A program made the translations under genes and the position numbers. A stretch of 40,454 bases of DNA from the NCBI GenBank assembly GCA_041584055.1, contig JBFHER010000004.1, forward strand, positions 1 through 40,454, read 5' to 3'. Within the stretch, counting starts at the first letter, position 1. Every line of letters starts with the position of its first letter. The DNA is from JBFHER01 sp041584055. GTDB lineage: Bacteria; Bacteroidota; Bacteroidia; Bacteroidales; UBA5342. The notes beneath the pieces are model-generated. The model was not told where the DNA came from. It searched no databases and saw only the letters and a list, made by a program, of their open reading frames with translations. Positions 1 through 7,092 of the stretch are shown here, piece by piece.

Positions 1-804
1 GAGGCTGGGCCTGTCATTGATAAGCTGGATGTGATCATGGCACGAATTGATACAATTGCAACAGGTGTGCAGACAACTTTTTCAGAAGAAAATCAAAAAA
101 ACATAAGTAGCACAATTGCGAACCTCGAAGCCACATCTTCTCGCATAAATAACCTGCTAAAACAAAAAGAAAAAGAAATAAGCAGCATTGTCAACAACAT
201 AGATTCTATAACAGGAAGTATTGAAAAAGAAAAAGAATCCATTGCTGCAATGCTCAAAAATGTAGAGGCAATTACTGATTCCCTGTCAAAAGTTGATTTT
301 GCAATGTTGATGGGAGATGTTGCGGGTGCTGTGGAGAATTTGAATATGATTCTTCAGAAAATCAATGAAAATGAGGGGTCTCTGGGTTTATTGGTAAACG
401 ATAGCGCCTTGTACAATAACCTGAATGGTGCCACAAAATCACTGGATAACTTACTGATAGACTTAAAACGTAAGCCAGCCAGGTATGCACACTTATCACT
501 TATCGATTGGGGAAAGGACGTGTACATTGACGATGCCGGAGAAGCCATTAAGGTGGATGATAAAATGCAGCTGAAATTTGGAATTCTTGTTAAAATAAGC
601 GAAACCCAACTTGCAATCAACCCTGATAATTTCTTTGATTATAAACTTATAAATGAGTTTGAGCGAAAAGGGAAGTACTATTATTTCTATGGCTTTTACA
701 CGGATTATCATGATGCAAAAGAACAATTAAAAGGAAGCATGCTCAGGTATCCAAATGCGGAAGTCATTGGATTGGATGACAGGAAGATTTACTTTTTTGA
801 GTGA
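1..804 (+). CDS. MCE/MlaD-family protein, C-terminal part, with SPOR-like tail
   Basis: The reading frame is already open at base 1, so the true start and the MCE domain itself lie outside the window. What remains is a long alpha-helical region rich in Glu, Lys, Ile and Asn, as in the helical barrel segments of MlaD-like proteins. It leads to the segment around LIDLKRKPARYAHLSL, which resembles the usual end of Bacteroidota MCE proteins. These proteins belong to ABC systems that move phospholipids between the membranes. An extra stretch of about 90 residues follows, ending in YYYFYGFYTDYHDAKEQL and IYFFE. Its beta-alpha-beta look resembles a SPOR domain, though I could not verify that. The family call rests on the partial sequence and is moderately secure; the tail call is weaker. 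Confidence 0.6.
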   Translation, partial: EAGPVIDKLDVIMARIDTIATGVQTTFSEENQKNISSTIANLEATSSRINNLLKQKEKEISSIVNNIDSITGSIEKEKESIAAMLKNVEAITDSLSKVDFAMLMGDVAGAVENLNMILQKINENEGSLGLLVNDSALYNNLNGATKSLDNLLIDLKRKPARYAHLSLIDWGKDVYIDDAGEAIKVDDKMQLKFGILVKISETQLAINPDNFFDYKLINEFERKGKYYYFYGFYTDYHDAKEQLKGSMLRYPNAEVIGLDDRKIYFFE

Positions 805-823
805 TCCCGTAAGCGTATCCCAG

Positions 824-888
824 CCTAAAGGTCTTATGAGCAAGCAGATACGGGCATCCGTATTCAGTTCATCCAGCTCTCCTTTAGG
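824..888. repeat. Multi-arm inverted repeat between convergent genes
   Basis: Three nested pairings are visible. CCTAAAGG (824-831) pairs with CCTTTAGG (881-888), GAGC (838-841) with GCTC (876-879), and ATACGG (848-853) with CCGTAT (858-863) around a GCAT loop. The element lies between the ends of two converging genes. It lacks a U-tract on either strand, so it is not a classic terminator. It may be a transcript-end structure or a small repeat element. Confidence 0.45.
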
Positions 889-991
889 ACTAATTGTCGT
901 TTCTAATTTCTGATTCCCAATTCGTTTTGAAGATTGTGCGGAGTATCAGCATTTTATTCTCGTCATGCATTTGCGATAATTAAAAGCAGTG

Positions 992-3592
992 TTAAAACTC
1001 CTTGTCTCCAATTGTTTTCTTTTCCTTGCTTGCTTTCAAACGAGAGGTATTTAATGCGTATGAAACACCAAATTCAACAATGGGTCCATAACGAAGGTAT
1101 TCTGTTTCCTGGTAGAATATTTCTTCACCTTTGCTGTTGAATGCACGAGTGTCAAGTCCTGTTGAATTTGATTTCGCCAGATCCAGCACGCGCACCGTTA
1201 AATCCCACCCCTTGTATTTCGTTGGTTTGTAGCTTAAGGCTGCATTGGTCATGTAAAACAGATCGTTTTGCCCTTGAGCTGTTACGGTTGCTGAATTTAC
1301 GTTTACATCACCAGACAGGGTTAATGTTTTTGTGAGGTAGACATTTGCATTGGCTTTCAGACTCCAGTTGGTGCTTTGGTTTTTTGATTTATAGCCAAAA
1401 ATATCACTGTCAACCCGGAAATTGTATAGGGCTCCTCCCACAAAGAACTTGGCAAAACGGCCGGCCACCAGATTCGCATTTAATTCTGCACCCATCGCAT
1501 GCGTATTTCCAGCATTGGTATAACTTCTAATCAGTACATCCTCCTGCACCACCTCTCGCACTTTGGAGTTGTCAAATTCTCCCTCCCCGGCTGTTTCTGA
1601 AGTAACGGTGTTCACCCTGAAAATAGCATGGTCGGTTCCTCTGTAAAATGCTGTTACATTGACAGAATGCTTATCAATCTTGTGGTCATAGGAAAGTTCA
1701 GCGTTTGTGAGGTATTCTGGTTTAAGATTTGGATCACCGACCACATATACTTCCAGATGGCGTCTGTACAGAAAAGGTGCCATGTTTTTAATTGGTGGAC
1801 GACTGATTCTTCGACTTGCGGCAAGCGTTAAATTGTTTATTTCTGAGAAATCATAATTCAAATGTAGGGTAGGGAACCAGTCCAACTTGTTGACAATAAA
1901 ATTGGATTGGGAACTGGCATTGAAAATTGAAAAATAATCAGGTTGATTGATGTTGAGCTCCTGATCCGTATATTCAAGACGCAATCCAACAATGAAACTC
2001 AATTTTTCAACAGATCCTTCATAGTCTACATATCCGGCATAGATACCACGTGTCAGATCAATGCTGTTTTCAAGACTGGTAAAGGCTGCCCATGTATTGG
2101 ACGCTGTATTCAATGTGTCATAATTAAAAGCACCTGAAATATCAAAAAATTGCGGTTGAATGCCAAGGTTCAGGATATGTCCGTTTTCAAGTTCCTTTGA
2201 ATAGTCAATGGACAAACGGTAGCCTTTTAAGGGCGTATTATCTGACTGAATGTAGTGGAGTTGTTTGTTTCCTATTTCATTTGTATTCCTGTTAAAATCC
2301 CAGTTGAGGTTTTCCAACTTCCTGTCAAGACCCGAGAATTCTACCAACCCAGATACTGTTAAGCTTGTTTTTTCGTTTGGTCGGTATTTGTAATCAAGAT
2401 TCGCTGTATGGAAATCCCCATACCTGTTATCAGTATTTGGATTATAGATCCATTCTTCATTTGTTTTATTCGCCTTATCCTTATCGGCATAGAATATGTC
2501 ATAGACATAAAAGGCTGATCGGCCTTCCTGTCGCTTTCCATAAAAATATGAAGCAGATATATCAGAATAACTGTTCAGGTTGATGTCAAAGCCTGCATTG
2601 GCAGAGAAATATTCATACCACTCGGGACGTTCCCCCCCAAGCTCCCCTGCAACCATGTGTCGGTAAATGTCATTGTCACTGTCGACCAGAACCCGTGCAT
2701 CTCCCGTTCTTAAGCCATTTACGTTTTTATGGTTAAAGTTAAGACCCCCGTAATAGCTAATTTTATCCTGATGATACATTAAGTTAAGACCACCTCCATA
2801 ACGGTTATCGTTTTGTTTGAACCCACTGTATTCATCCGTAAGATTTCCCCAGGGCGCTCCACCCAATAGGCCGTTTGTGGTTATTGAGAGCCCTTTTATG
2901 GCATCCTTTTTTGTGTTGATGTTGATGATGCCTCCTTTTCCCTGTGCATCGAATTTGGCTGTTGGTACAGAGATCAGGTCGATGCTTTGAATTGCATCTC
3001 CCGAAATTTGCCCTAGTAACATAGATGGATCCATCTGAGTTGGTTTTCCATTGAGGTAGACCATGAAATCTTCAGTTCCTCGTACAGAAACAATGCCATC
3101 AGGACTAACAGAAACAGAAGGCAGTTTATTCAGAACATCCACCGCTGTTCCTCCCTTTGCTGTTTCAAAGTCAGAGGTCTGGTAGCTCTTTCTGTCAATT
3201 TTCGATGATGCCGTTTGTCGCATGGCGCGAACGTCCACCCCTTGCAGCGCAATGGTGGAGACCTGGAGTTGTAGTGTGCCAATGTCTACTTTAGAATTTG
3301 CCCTGGGAATGTCGATGTTGTTCATCGTCTGGTTTTGATATCCGATAAAGGACACGGTAAGTTGATAATTTCCGGTTTCCAGGGCTTCAAAAATGAATTC
3401 TCCACGATCATTCGAGATTGTACCGCCTGTTGGTGCATCGCCTCCCTTTGAAATGCCAATGTTCACAAATGGGAGGGCTGTATTTGTCTCTCCATCTACA
3501 ATAATTCCTTTTATGGATGCACGTTGCGCAAAAATAAGGGTAAAACTATTTAATGCCAATAAAAAAGCGAAGAAGCGAATTGATTTAAACAT
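992..3592 (-). CDS. TonB-dependent-receptor-like outer membrane beta-barrel protein
   Basis: This outer membrane protein has an N-terminal signal peptide (MFKSIRFFAFLLALNSFTLIFAQ), then a carboxypeptidase-regulatory-like beta-sandwich over about the first 110 residues. A plug domain with the core DVLNKLPSVSVSPDGIVSVRG and ending GGIININTKK follows, and then a long beta-barrel. This is the layout of the Bacteroidota family with a CarboxypepD_reg domain plus an OMP_b-brl_3-type barrel (about 800-950 residues). The ATG at 3592 is chosen over the upstream in-frame ATG at 3619 because it directly opens the signal peptide. The ligand is unknown; no SusD partner is adjacent, so a glycan role is not indicated. 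The AraC-type gene upstream lies on the same strand and might regulate it. An inverted repeat (3633-3639 with 3661-3667) sits in the upstream region. Confidence 0.85.
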   Translation of the reverse strand: MFKSIRFFAFLLALNSFTLIFAQRASIKGIIVDGETNTALPFVNIGISKGGDAPTGGTISNDRGEFIFEALETGNYQLTVSFIGYQNQTMNNIDIPRANSKVDIGTLQLQVSTIALQGVDVRAMRQTASSKIDRKSYQTSDFETAKGGTAVDVLNKLPSVSVSPDGIVSVRGTEDFMVYLNGKPTQMDPSMLLGQISGDAIQSIDLISVPTAKFDAQGKGGIININTKKDAIKGLSITTNGLLGGAPWGNLTDEYSGFKQNDNRYGGGLNLMYHQDKISYYGGLNFNHKNVNGLRTGDARVLVDSDNDIYRHMVAGELGGERPEWYEYFSANAGFDINLNSYSDISASYFYGKRQEGRSAFYVYDIFYADKDKANKTNEEWIYNPNTDNRYGDFHTANLDYKYRPNEKTSLTVSGLVEFSGLDRKLENLNWDFNRNTNEIGNKQLHYIQSDNTPLKGYRLSIDYSKELENGHILNLGIQPQFFDISGAFNYDTLNTASNTWAAFTSLENSIDLTRGIYAGYVDYEGSVEKLSFIVGLRLEYTDQELNINQPDYFSIFNASSQSNFIVNKLDWFPTLHLNYDFSEINNLTLAASRRISRPPIKNMAPFLYRRHLEVYVVGDPNLKPEYLTNAELSYDHKIDKHSVNVTAFYRGTDHAIFRVNTVTSETAGEGEFDNSKVREVVQEDVLIRSYTNAGNTHAMGAELNANLVAGRFAKFFVGGALYNFRVDSDIFGYKSKNQSTNWSLKANANVYLTKTLTLSGDVNVNSATVTAQGQNDLFYMTNAALSYKPTKYKGWDLTVRVLDLAKSNSTGLDTRAFNSKGEEIFYQETEYLRYGPIVEFGVSYALNTSRLKASKEKKTIGDKEF

Positions 3593-3871
3593 ACGTTCCC
3601 ATTTAAAATTAAGCTGCAAATCGGAATATATTAAGGTTTGTTTGAGTGTGTCTTAACACAAAACCTTCGAATATAACGTTGCGATTGCTTATAACCCCAG
3701 AATGGGAAAGAATGTTCAATTTCTCTGAAAAATGTTTTATCTCATTTTACAGTGTTTTCAAAAGGCCTAAAGGGTATGTCTATTTTGTTTATTGTATACA
3801 ATAGTGTTTTGCTAATCTCAATAGAGTTTAGGATAGTGTAGCCTCGTTGCGAGTGTAAGAAGCTTAAACTT

Positions 3872-4222
3872 TTAACAAGTATGTAGCCTTATGCGTTGAT
3901 ACTCAGTTGGACTATAACCTGTTCGTTCTTTAAATAAATTTCTAAAAAGCAGTCTGTTTTCAAAGCCGGCCATCCGACCAATGGCTTCAATGGAGAAGCT
4001 GTCGAATGATTTTTGACTTAGCATATTGGATGCATCTTTAATTCTGAGTTCTGTAATCAGATCCTGAAAGCGCTTACCGCAACCTTCCTGTATTGTTGAA
4101 CTAAGACAATCAATGTCAACGGCCATGAGTTTTGATAAACGATCCAGGGTGATTCCAGGATTTCTGTACAACTTGTTGGTTACCACGAAGCCAACAACTT
4201 CATCATAATTTATTTTTTTCAT
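3872..4222 (-). CDS. Stand-alone AraC-type HTH transcriptional regulator
   Basis: This 116-residue protein consists almost entirely of an AraC/XylS-type double helix-turn-helix. The C-terminal half carries the family signature, from FSIEAIGRMAGFENRLLFRN to FKERTGYSPTEYQRIR. There is no room for a ligand-binding domain, so it either acts alone or senses through a partner. It is transcribed toward the beta-barrel protein gene, separated from it by 279 bases, and could control that gene. The start ATG at 4222 is the first in frame and opens MKKINYDEVV. The target is not evident from sequence. Confidence 0.8.
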   Translation of the reverse strand: MKKINYDEVVGFVVTNKLYRNPGITLDRLSKLMAVDIDCLSSTIQEGCGKRFQDLITELRIKDASNMLSQKSFDSFSIEAIGRMAGFENRLLFRNLFKERTGYSPTEYQRIRLHTC

Positions 4223-4335
4223 TTCAGCACCTTTAAGGGGTTAAAAAGTACCATCTAATATGATCCACAAGGGATTAAAAGGAGTTGATGATTAATTGTT
4301 CCATATCGGACTGGGGATTACAAACCAGGTATTGT

Positions 4336-4370
4336 CAAATTTAATCATCAAATAGTATCACTTGTCCAAA
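4336..4370 (-). promoter_or_regulatory. Candidate Bacteroidota promoter for the AraC-type gene
   Basis: On the minus strand, TTTG (4370-4367, within CTTTGG) is followed after 23 bases by TAAATTTG (4343-4336), which matches TAnnTTTG. The spacing is at the long end for this promoter class. It would give a leader of about 105 bases. Confidence 0.4.
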
Positions 4371-4706
4371 GCGATTGAAGGTTCATTTCATGCAGTTGTT
4401 CGATTATAAAGTTAAGCTTGTTTTTGCGGGAAAGCAAACAAAATTATCTTAAAAACCAATAAAAAATATATATGTATTGATTCACAGTGTCTTAGGTGAA
4501 ACCTTTTGTGGCAAAGGGATACAGGCTGTTTTGAGGCATCACAGAACAGATCAGAAGAGAGAGATTTTCAGTTTGAATCACCAAATTTTATGCTTCAAAA
4601 AACAGCAAATTGAATGGCTTTAGCTTCTACGTGGATGTCACTTATTGATCATTTTTTATGCAGCGTTTTGGAGATTTCCCTTCGGTGAGAAATGTTTTTA
4701 GAAACA

Positions 4707-4742
4707 AATAACAGCAGAGGTGTGGCCACCTCTGCTGTTATT
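4707..4742 (-). terminator. Perfect 16-bp inverted repeat, likely terminator
   Basis: The arm AATAACAGCAGAGGTG (4707-4722) pairs perfectly with 4727-4742 around a TGGC loop. The minus-strand side is the more T-rich one downstream, which favours termination of a leftward transcript. Confidence 0.6.
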
Positions 4743-4780
4743 AACCTAAACCTTAACTATTAAGTAATACCTGTTTGTAT
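4707..4780 (-). ncRNA. Candidate small RNA ending in a strong hairpin
   Basis: A minus-strand TAACTTTG (4792-4785) matches the Bacteroidota -7 element, placing a start near 4780. About 75 bases downstream, the perfect hairpin at 4742-4707 is followed by TTATTTGTTT-like sequence. No ORF of meaningful length lies between. I see no good -33 element, so this remains a hypothesis from promoter and terminator spacing alone. Confidence 0.3.
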
Positions 4781-4871
4781 GAACCAAAGTTATGACAATA
4801 AAATTTAGTAAACCTAATTTTTGTATGTTAAAAATGCCTCATCTCTTCAGACTTAAACAAGAGCTAAATAG

Positions 4872-5000
4872 ATGAGACCCACGTTGAATATGATTGAAAC
4901 GGTCGCAGCCCTGTGTGCCGACACATGTTTTTTGGGATGCGATGCCATCGAGCGCAAGGGCTATGTTACATCGGTAAGCAGTGCTTGTCCTTTCTGCTAA
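4872..5000 (+). CDS. Possible Cys-rich small protein, 42 residues
   Basis: An ATG-to-TAA frame encodes 42 residues with five cysteines (positions 15, 19, 23, 39, 42). These form CxxxCxxxC and a terminal CPFC. The patch is more GC-rich than its surroundings. No family is recognised, no promoter is evident and no neighbour supports it, so chance is a real alternative. Confidence 0.15.
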   Translation: MRPTLNMIETVAALCADTCFLGCDAIERKGYVTSVSSACPFC

Positions 5001-5229
5001 AGCATGCGCCATGTAGTTTTGAAAAGTAAATGTACCACCAAAGTGTTATATTAAAGGTGGATTCCAGGCACATGTACTGAGTCATTACAAGTTTTATTCA
5101 GAAAGACATTGTTGACTTGTTTCACGATGTAATCCGATAGGACTTGCAGCGCAGCATCCAATGGATGCAATTAGAGTTGAATCAACATTTTAATTCAATT
5201 GATTTAATGGAATGAAAAACATAGATACT

Positions 5230-5261
5230 TTTGCAGAAATAAACAATATTTTGTACTTTTG
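5230..5261 (+). promoter_or_regulatory. Promoter of the rimP-nusA-infB operon
   Basis: TTTG at 5230-5233 is followed after 20 bases by TACTTTTG at 5254-5261, a close match to the Bacteroidota consensus. The predicted start near 5267 gives a leader of about 60 bases. A second TACTTTTG lies at 5226-5233 but has no good -33 partner. Confidence 0.7.
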
Positions 5262-5278
5262 CCGCGGAATTGAGCGAA

Positions 5279-5327
5279 AGTAGGGGGCAGAAGTCCCCTA
5301 TTTTGCTACTTATTCATGAAATAGGGA
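5279..5327 (+). promoter_or_regulatory. Structured rimP leader with two competing pairings
   Basis: TAGGGG (5281-5286) pairs with CCCCTA (5295-5300), and AGTAG (5279-5283) could instead pair with CTACT (5306-5310). A second TAGGG copy at 5322-5326, directly before the start codon at 5328, could also pair with CCCTA. Which fold dominates could affect access to the start. Only the complementarity is seen; any regulatory role is inferred. Confidence 0.45.
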
Positions 5328-5792
5328 ATGATAACAAAGGAGCAGATCTGGGATATTATTAGGGACAAACTGGAAGAAGACGATGTGTACATCGTAGACC
5401 TTTCGGTTGGAACCGGAAATCAGATTTATGTAAGCATAGATGCTTATGCCGGGATTAATATCTCCTATTGTGTAGACATAAGCAGGATGATTGAAGGAAG
5501 CTTTGATCGGGATGAAGAAGATTTTGAATTGACAGTGACCACCGCAAGTTTAAGTGAGCCTTTTAAGGTTTGGCGTCAGTATAAAAAAAATGAAGGGAAA
5601 GAGGTGAAAGTGAGTTTAAAGGATGGACAAAGACTGACGGGTGTGATGAAGCAGGTTGAAAAGGACTTCATTGTTTTGGAAACAAGCAGCCGGGTGAAGG
5701 TTGAAGGTAAAAAGAAAAAGCAAACCCTGGTTGAGGAACACAAACTGGGATTTGAACAAATAAAAGCAACAGAAATAGTAATCAAGTTTTAA
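5328..5792 (+). CDS. rimP: Ribosome maturation factor RimP
   Basis: RimP helps mature the 30S ribosomal subunit in the cytoplasm. The 154-residue product fits the family length. The N-terminal alpha/beta domain contains DLSVGTGNQIYVSIDAYAGI and the conserved CVDISRMIEG region. The C-terminal Sm-like domain starts near LSEPFKVWRQYKKNEGKEVK and has a lysine-rich insertion (KVEGKKKKQT) before its last strands. The gene lies 14 bases upstream of nusA, and the rimP-nusA-infB order is widely conserved, which strongly supports the assignment. The ATG at 5328 follows the structured leader and no in-frame alternative is needed. Confidence 0.95.
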   Translation: MITKEQIWDIIRDKLEEDDVYIVDLSVGTGNQIYVSIDAYAGINISYCVDISRMIEGSFDRDEEDFELTVTTASLSEPFKVWRQYKKNEGKEVKVSLKDGQRLTGVMKQVEKDFIVLETSSRVKVEGKKKKQTLVEEHKLGFEQIKATEIVIKF

Positions 5793-5806
5793 ATAGAGAT
5801 TATAAA

Positions 5807-7048
5807 ATGGAGAATATTAATCTTATCGATACATTTTCAGAGTTTAAGGAGCTTAAGAACATTGACAGAGCTACCATGATGAGTGTTTTGGAGGATGCAT
5901 TTAGAAGTGCATTGCGCAAAATGTTTGAAACTGATGAAAATTTCGATATCATTATCAACCCCGACAAAGGTGACTTCGAGATTTGGCGTAACCGTGAAGT
6001 TGTTGAAGATGGAGCTGTTGAAGATCCAAACCTGCAGATTTCTTTAACTGATGCAAAGGCGATTGACGAAGATTACGAAGTGGGTGAAGAAGCTACGGAT
6101 GAGGTGAAGTTGATTGATTTCGGAAGGCGTGCTATTTTAAATTTGAGACAGAGTCTGGCTTCAATGATTATGGAGCTGGAAAAGGATAACATCTATTCGA
6201 AATACAAAGAACGTGTTGGTGACATCGTGACCGGCGAGGTTTATCAGGTGTGGAAGAAGGAGATTTTGTTATTGGATGATGAAGGCAATGAGTTGTTGCT
6301 TCCAAAGAGTGAGCAGATTCCGTCAGACTATTTCCGAAAAGGGGATGCTGTGCGTGCAGTTGTCTCAAAAGTAGAAATGAGAAATAACACACCATTCATT
6401 ATTTTATCACGTACCTCCCCCGTCTTTCTTGAGCGTTTGTTTGAGTTAGAAGTGCCGGAGATCTTTGACGGATTAATCACAATAAAGAAAATTGTTCGTG
6501 TGCCCGGTGAGAGAGCAAAAGTGGCTGTTGAGTCATATGATGAACGTATCGATCCTGTTGGCGCATGTGTTGGAATGAAAGGAGCACGTATCCATGGCAT
6601 TGTACGTGAATTGAGAAATGAGAACATTGATGTGATTAACTTCACCAATAACCTCAATTTGTTTATTACACGTGCCTTGAGCCCGGCTAAAATATCTTCT
6701 ATCAAAATAAATGAGGAAGAGAAAAAAGCTGAAGTTTACCTGAGACCTGAAGAAGTATCTTTGGCGATTGGAAAGGGTGGATTGAATATTAAACTGGCAA
6801 GTCAGTTGTCAGGTTATGATCTCGATGTTTATCGTGAGATTGATGAGGTGGATGAGGAAGATGTTGACATCTCAGAATTTGCCGATGAGTTGGAAGACTG
6901 GGTGATCGATGAACTGAAGCGCATAGGTTGTGATACTGCAAAAACAGTATTGGAATTATCAGTAGAAGAATTAGTAAAACGAACTGATCTGGAAGAAGAA
7001 ACAATTAAAGAAGTGCTTGATGTGCTTCGGAAAGAGTTTGAAGGATAG
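5807..7048 (+). CDS. nusA: Transcription termination/antitermination factor NusA
   Basis: NusA binds RNA polymerase and nascent RNA to control pausing, termination and antitermination. The 413-residue protein shows the N-terminal polymerase-binding domain (about 1-130), an S1 domain (about 135-200) and two KH domains. The first KH carries DPVGACVGMKGARI, and the second, EVSLAIGKGGLNIKLASQLSG. A C-terminal helix-hairpin-helix-like segment (about 360-413, ending EEETIKEVLDVL) replaces the longer tandem acidic repeats of Escherichia coli NusA. It is co-transcribed with rimP (14 bases) and infB (44 bases from the nusA stop to the infB ATG). Confidence 0.97.
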   Translation: MENINLIDTFSEFKELKNIDRATMMSVLEDAFRSALRKMFETDENFDIIINPDKGDFEIWRNREVVEDGAVEDPNLQISLTDAKAIDEDYEVGEEATDEVKLIDFGRRAILNLRQSLASMIMELEKDNIYSKYKERVGDIVTGEVYQVWKKEILLLDDEGNELLLPKSEQIPSDYFRKGDAVRAVVSKVEMRNNTPFIILSRTSPVFLERLFELEVPEIFDGLITIKKIVRVPGERAKVAVESYDERIDPVGACVGMKGARIHGIVRELRNENIDVINFTNNLNLFITRALSPAKISSIKINEEEKKAEVYLRPEEVSLAIGKGGLNIKLASQLSGYDLDVYREIDEVDEEDVDISEFADELEDWVIDELKRIGCDTAKTVLELSVEELVKRTDLEEETIKEVLDVLRKEFEG

Positions 7049-7092
7049 GTTAAATCGTTTCAAAACATAGTAAGGTTAGAGCATAATTGCTT

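Larger units (their letters stand above)
4223..5327. other. 1.1-kb gene desert upstream of rimP
   Basis: No conserved protein is visible on either strand. The stretch holds the AraC-gene promoter on the left, a perfect 16-bp inverted repeat at 4707-4742, a Cys-rich small ORF at 4872-5000 in a locally more GC-rich patch, and the rimP promoter and leader on the right (5230-5327). The A+T-rich remainder shows nothing I can name. Confidence 0.6.

Noticed and set aside
4890..5000. Possible SRP RNA, 6S RNA or tRNA in the GC-richer patch
   Set aside because: No conserved SRP loop, 6S bubble, anticodon arm or TTC-loop pattern could be found on either strand.
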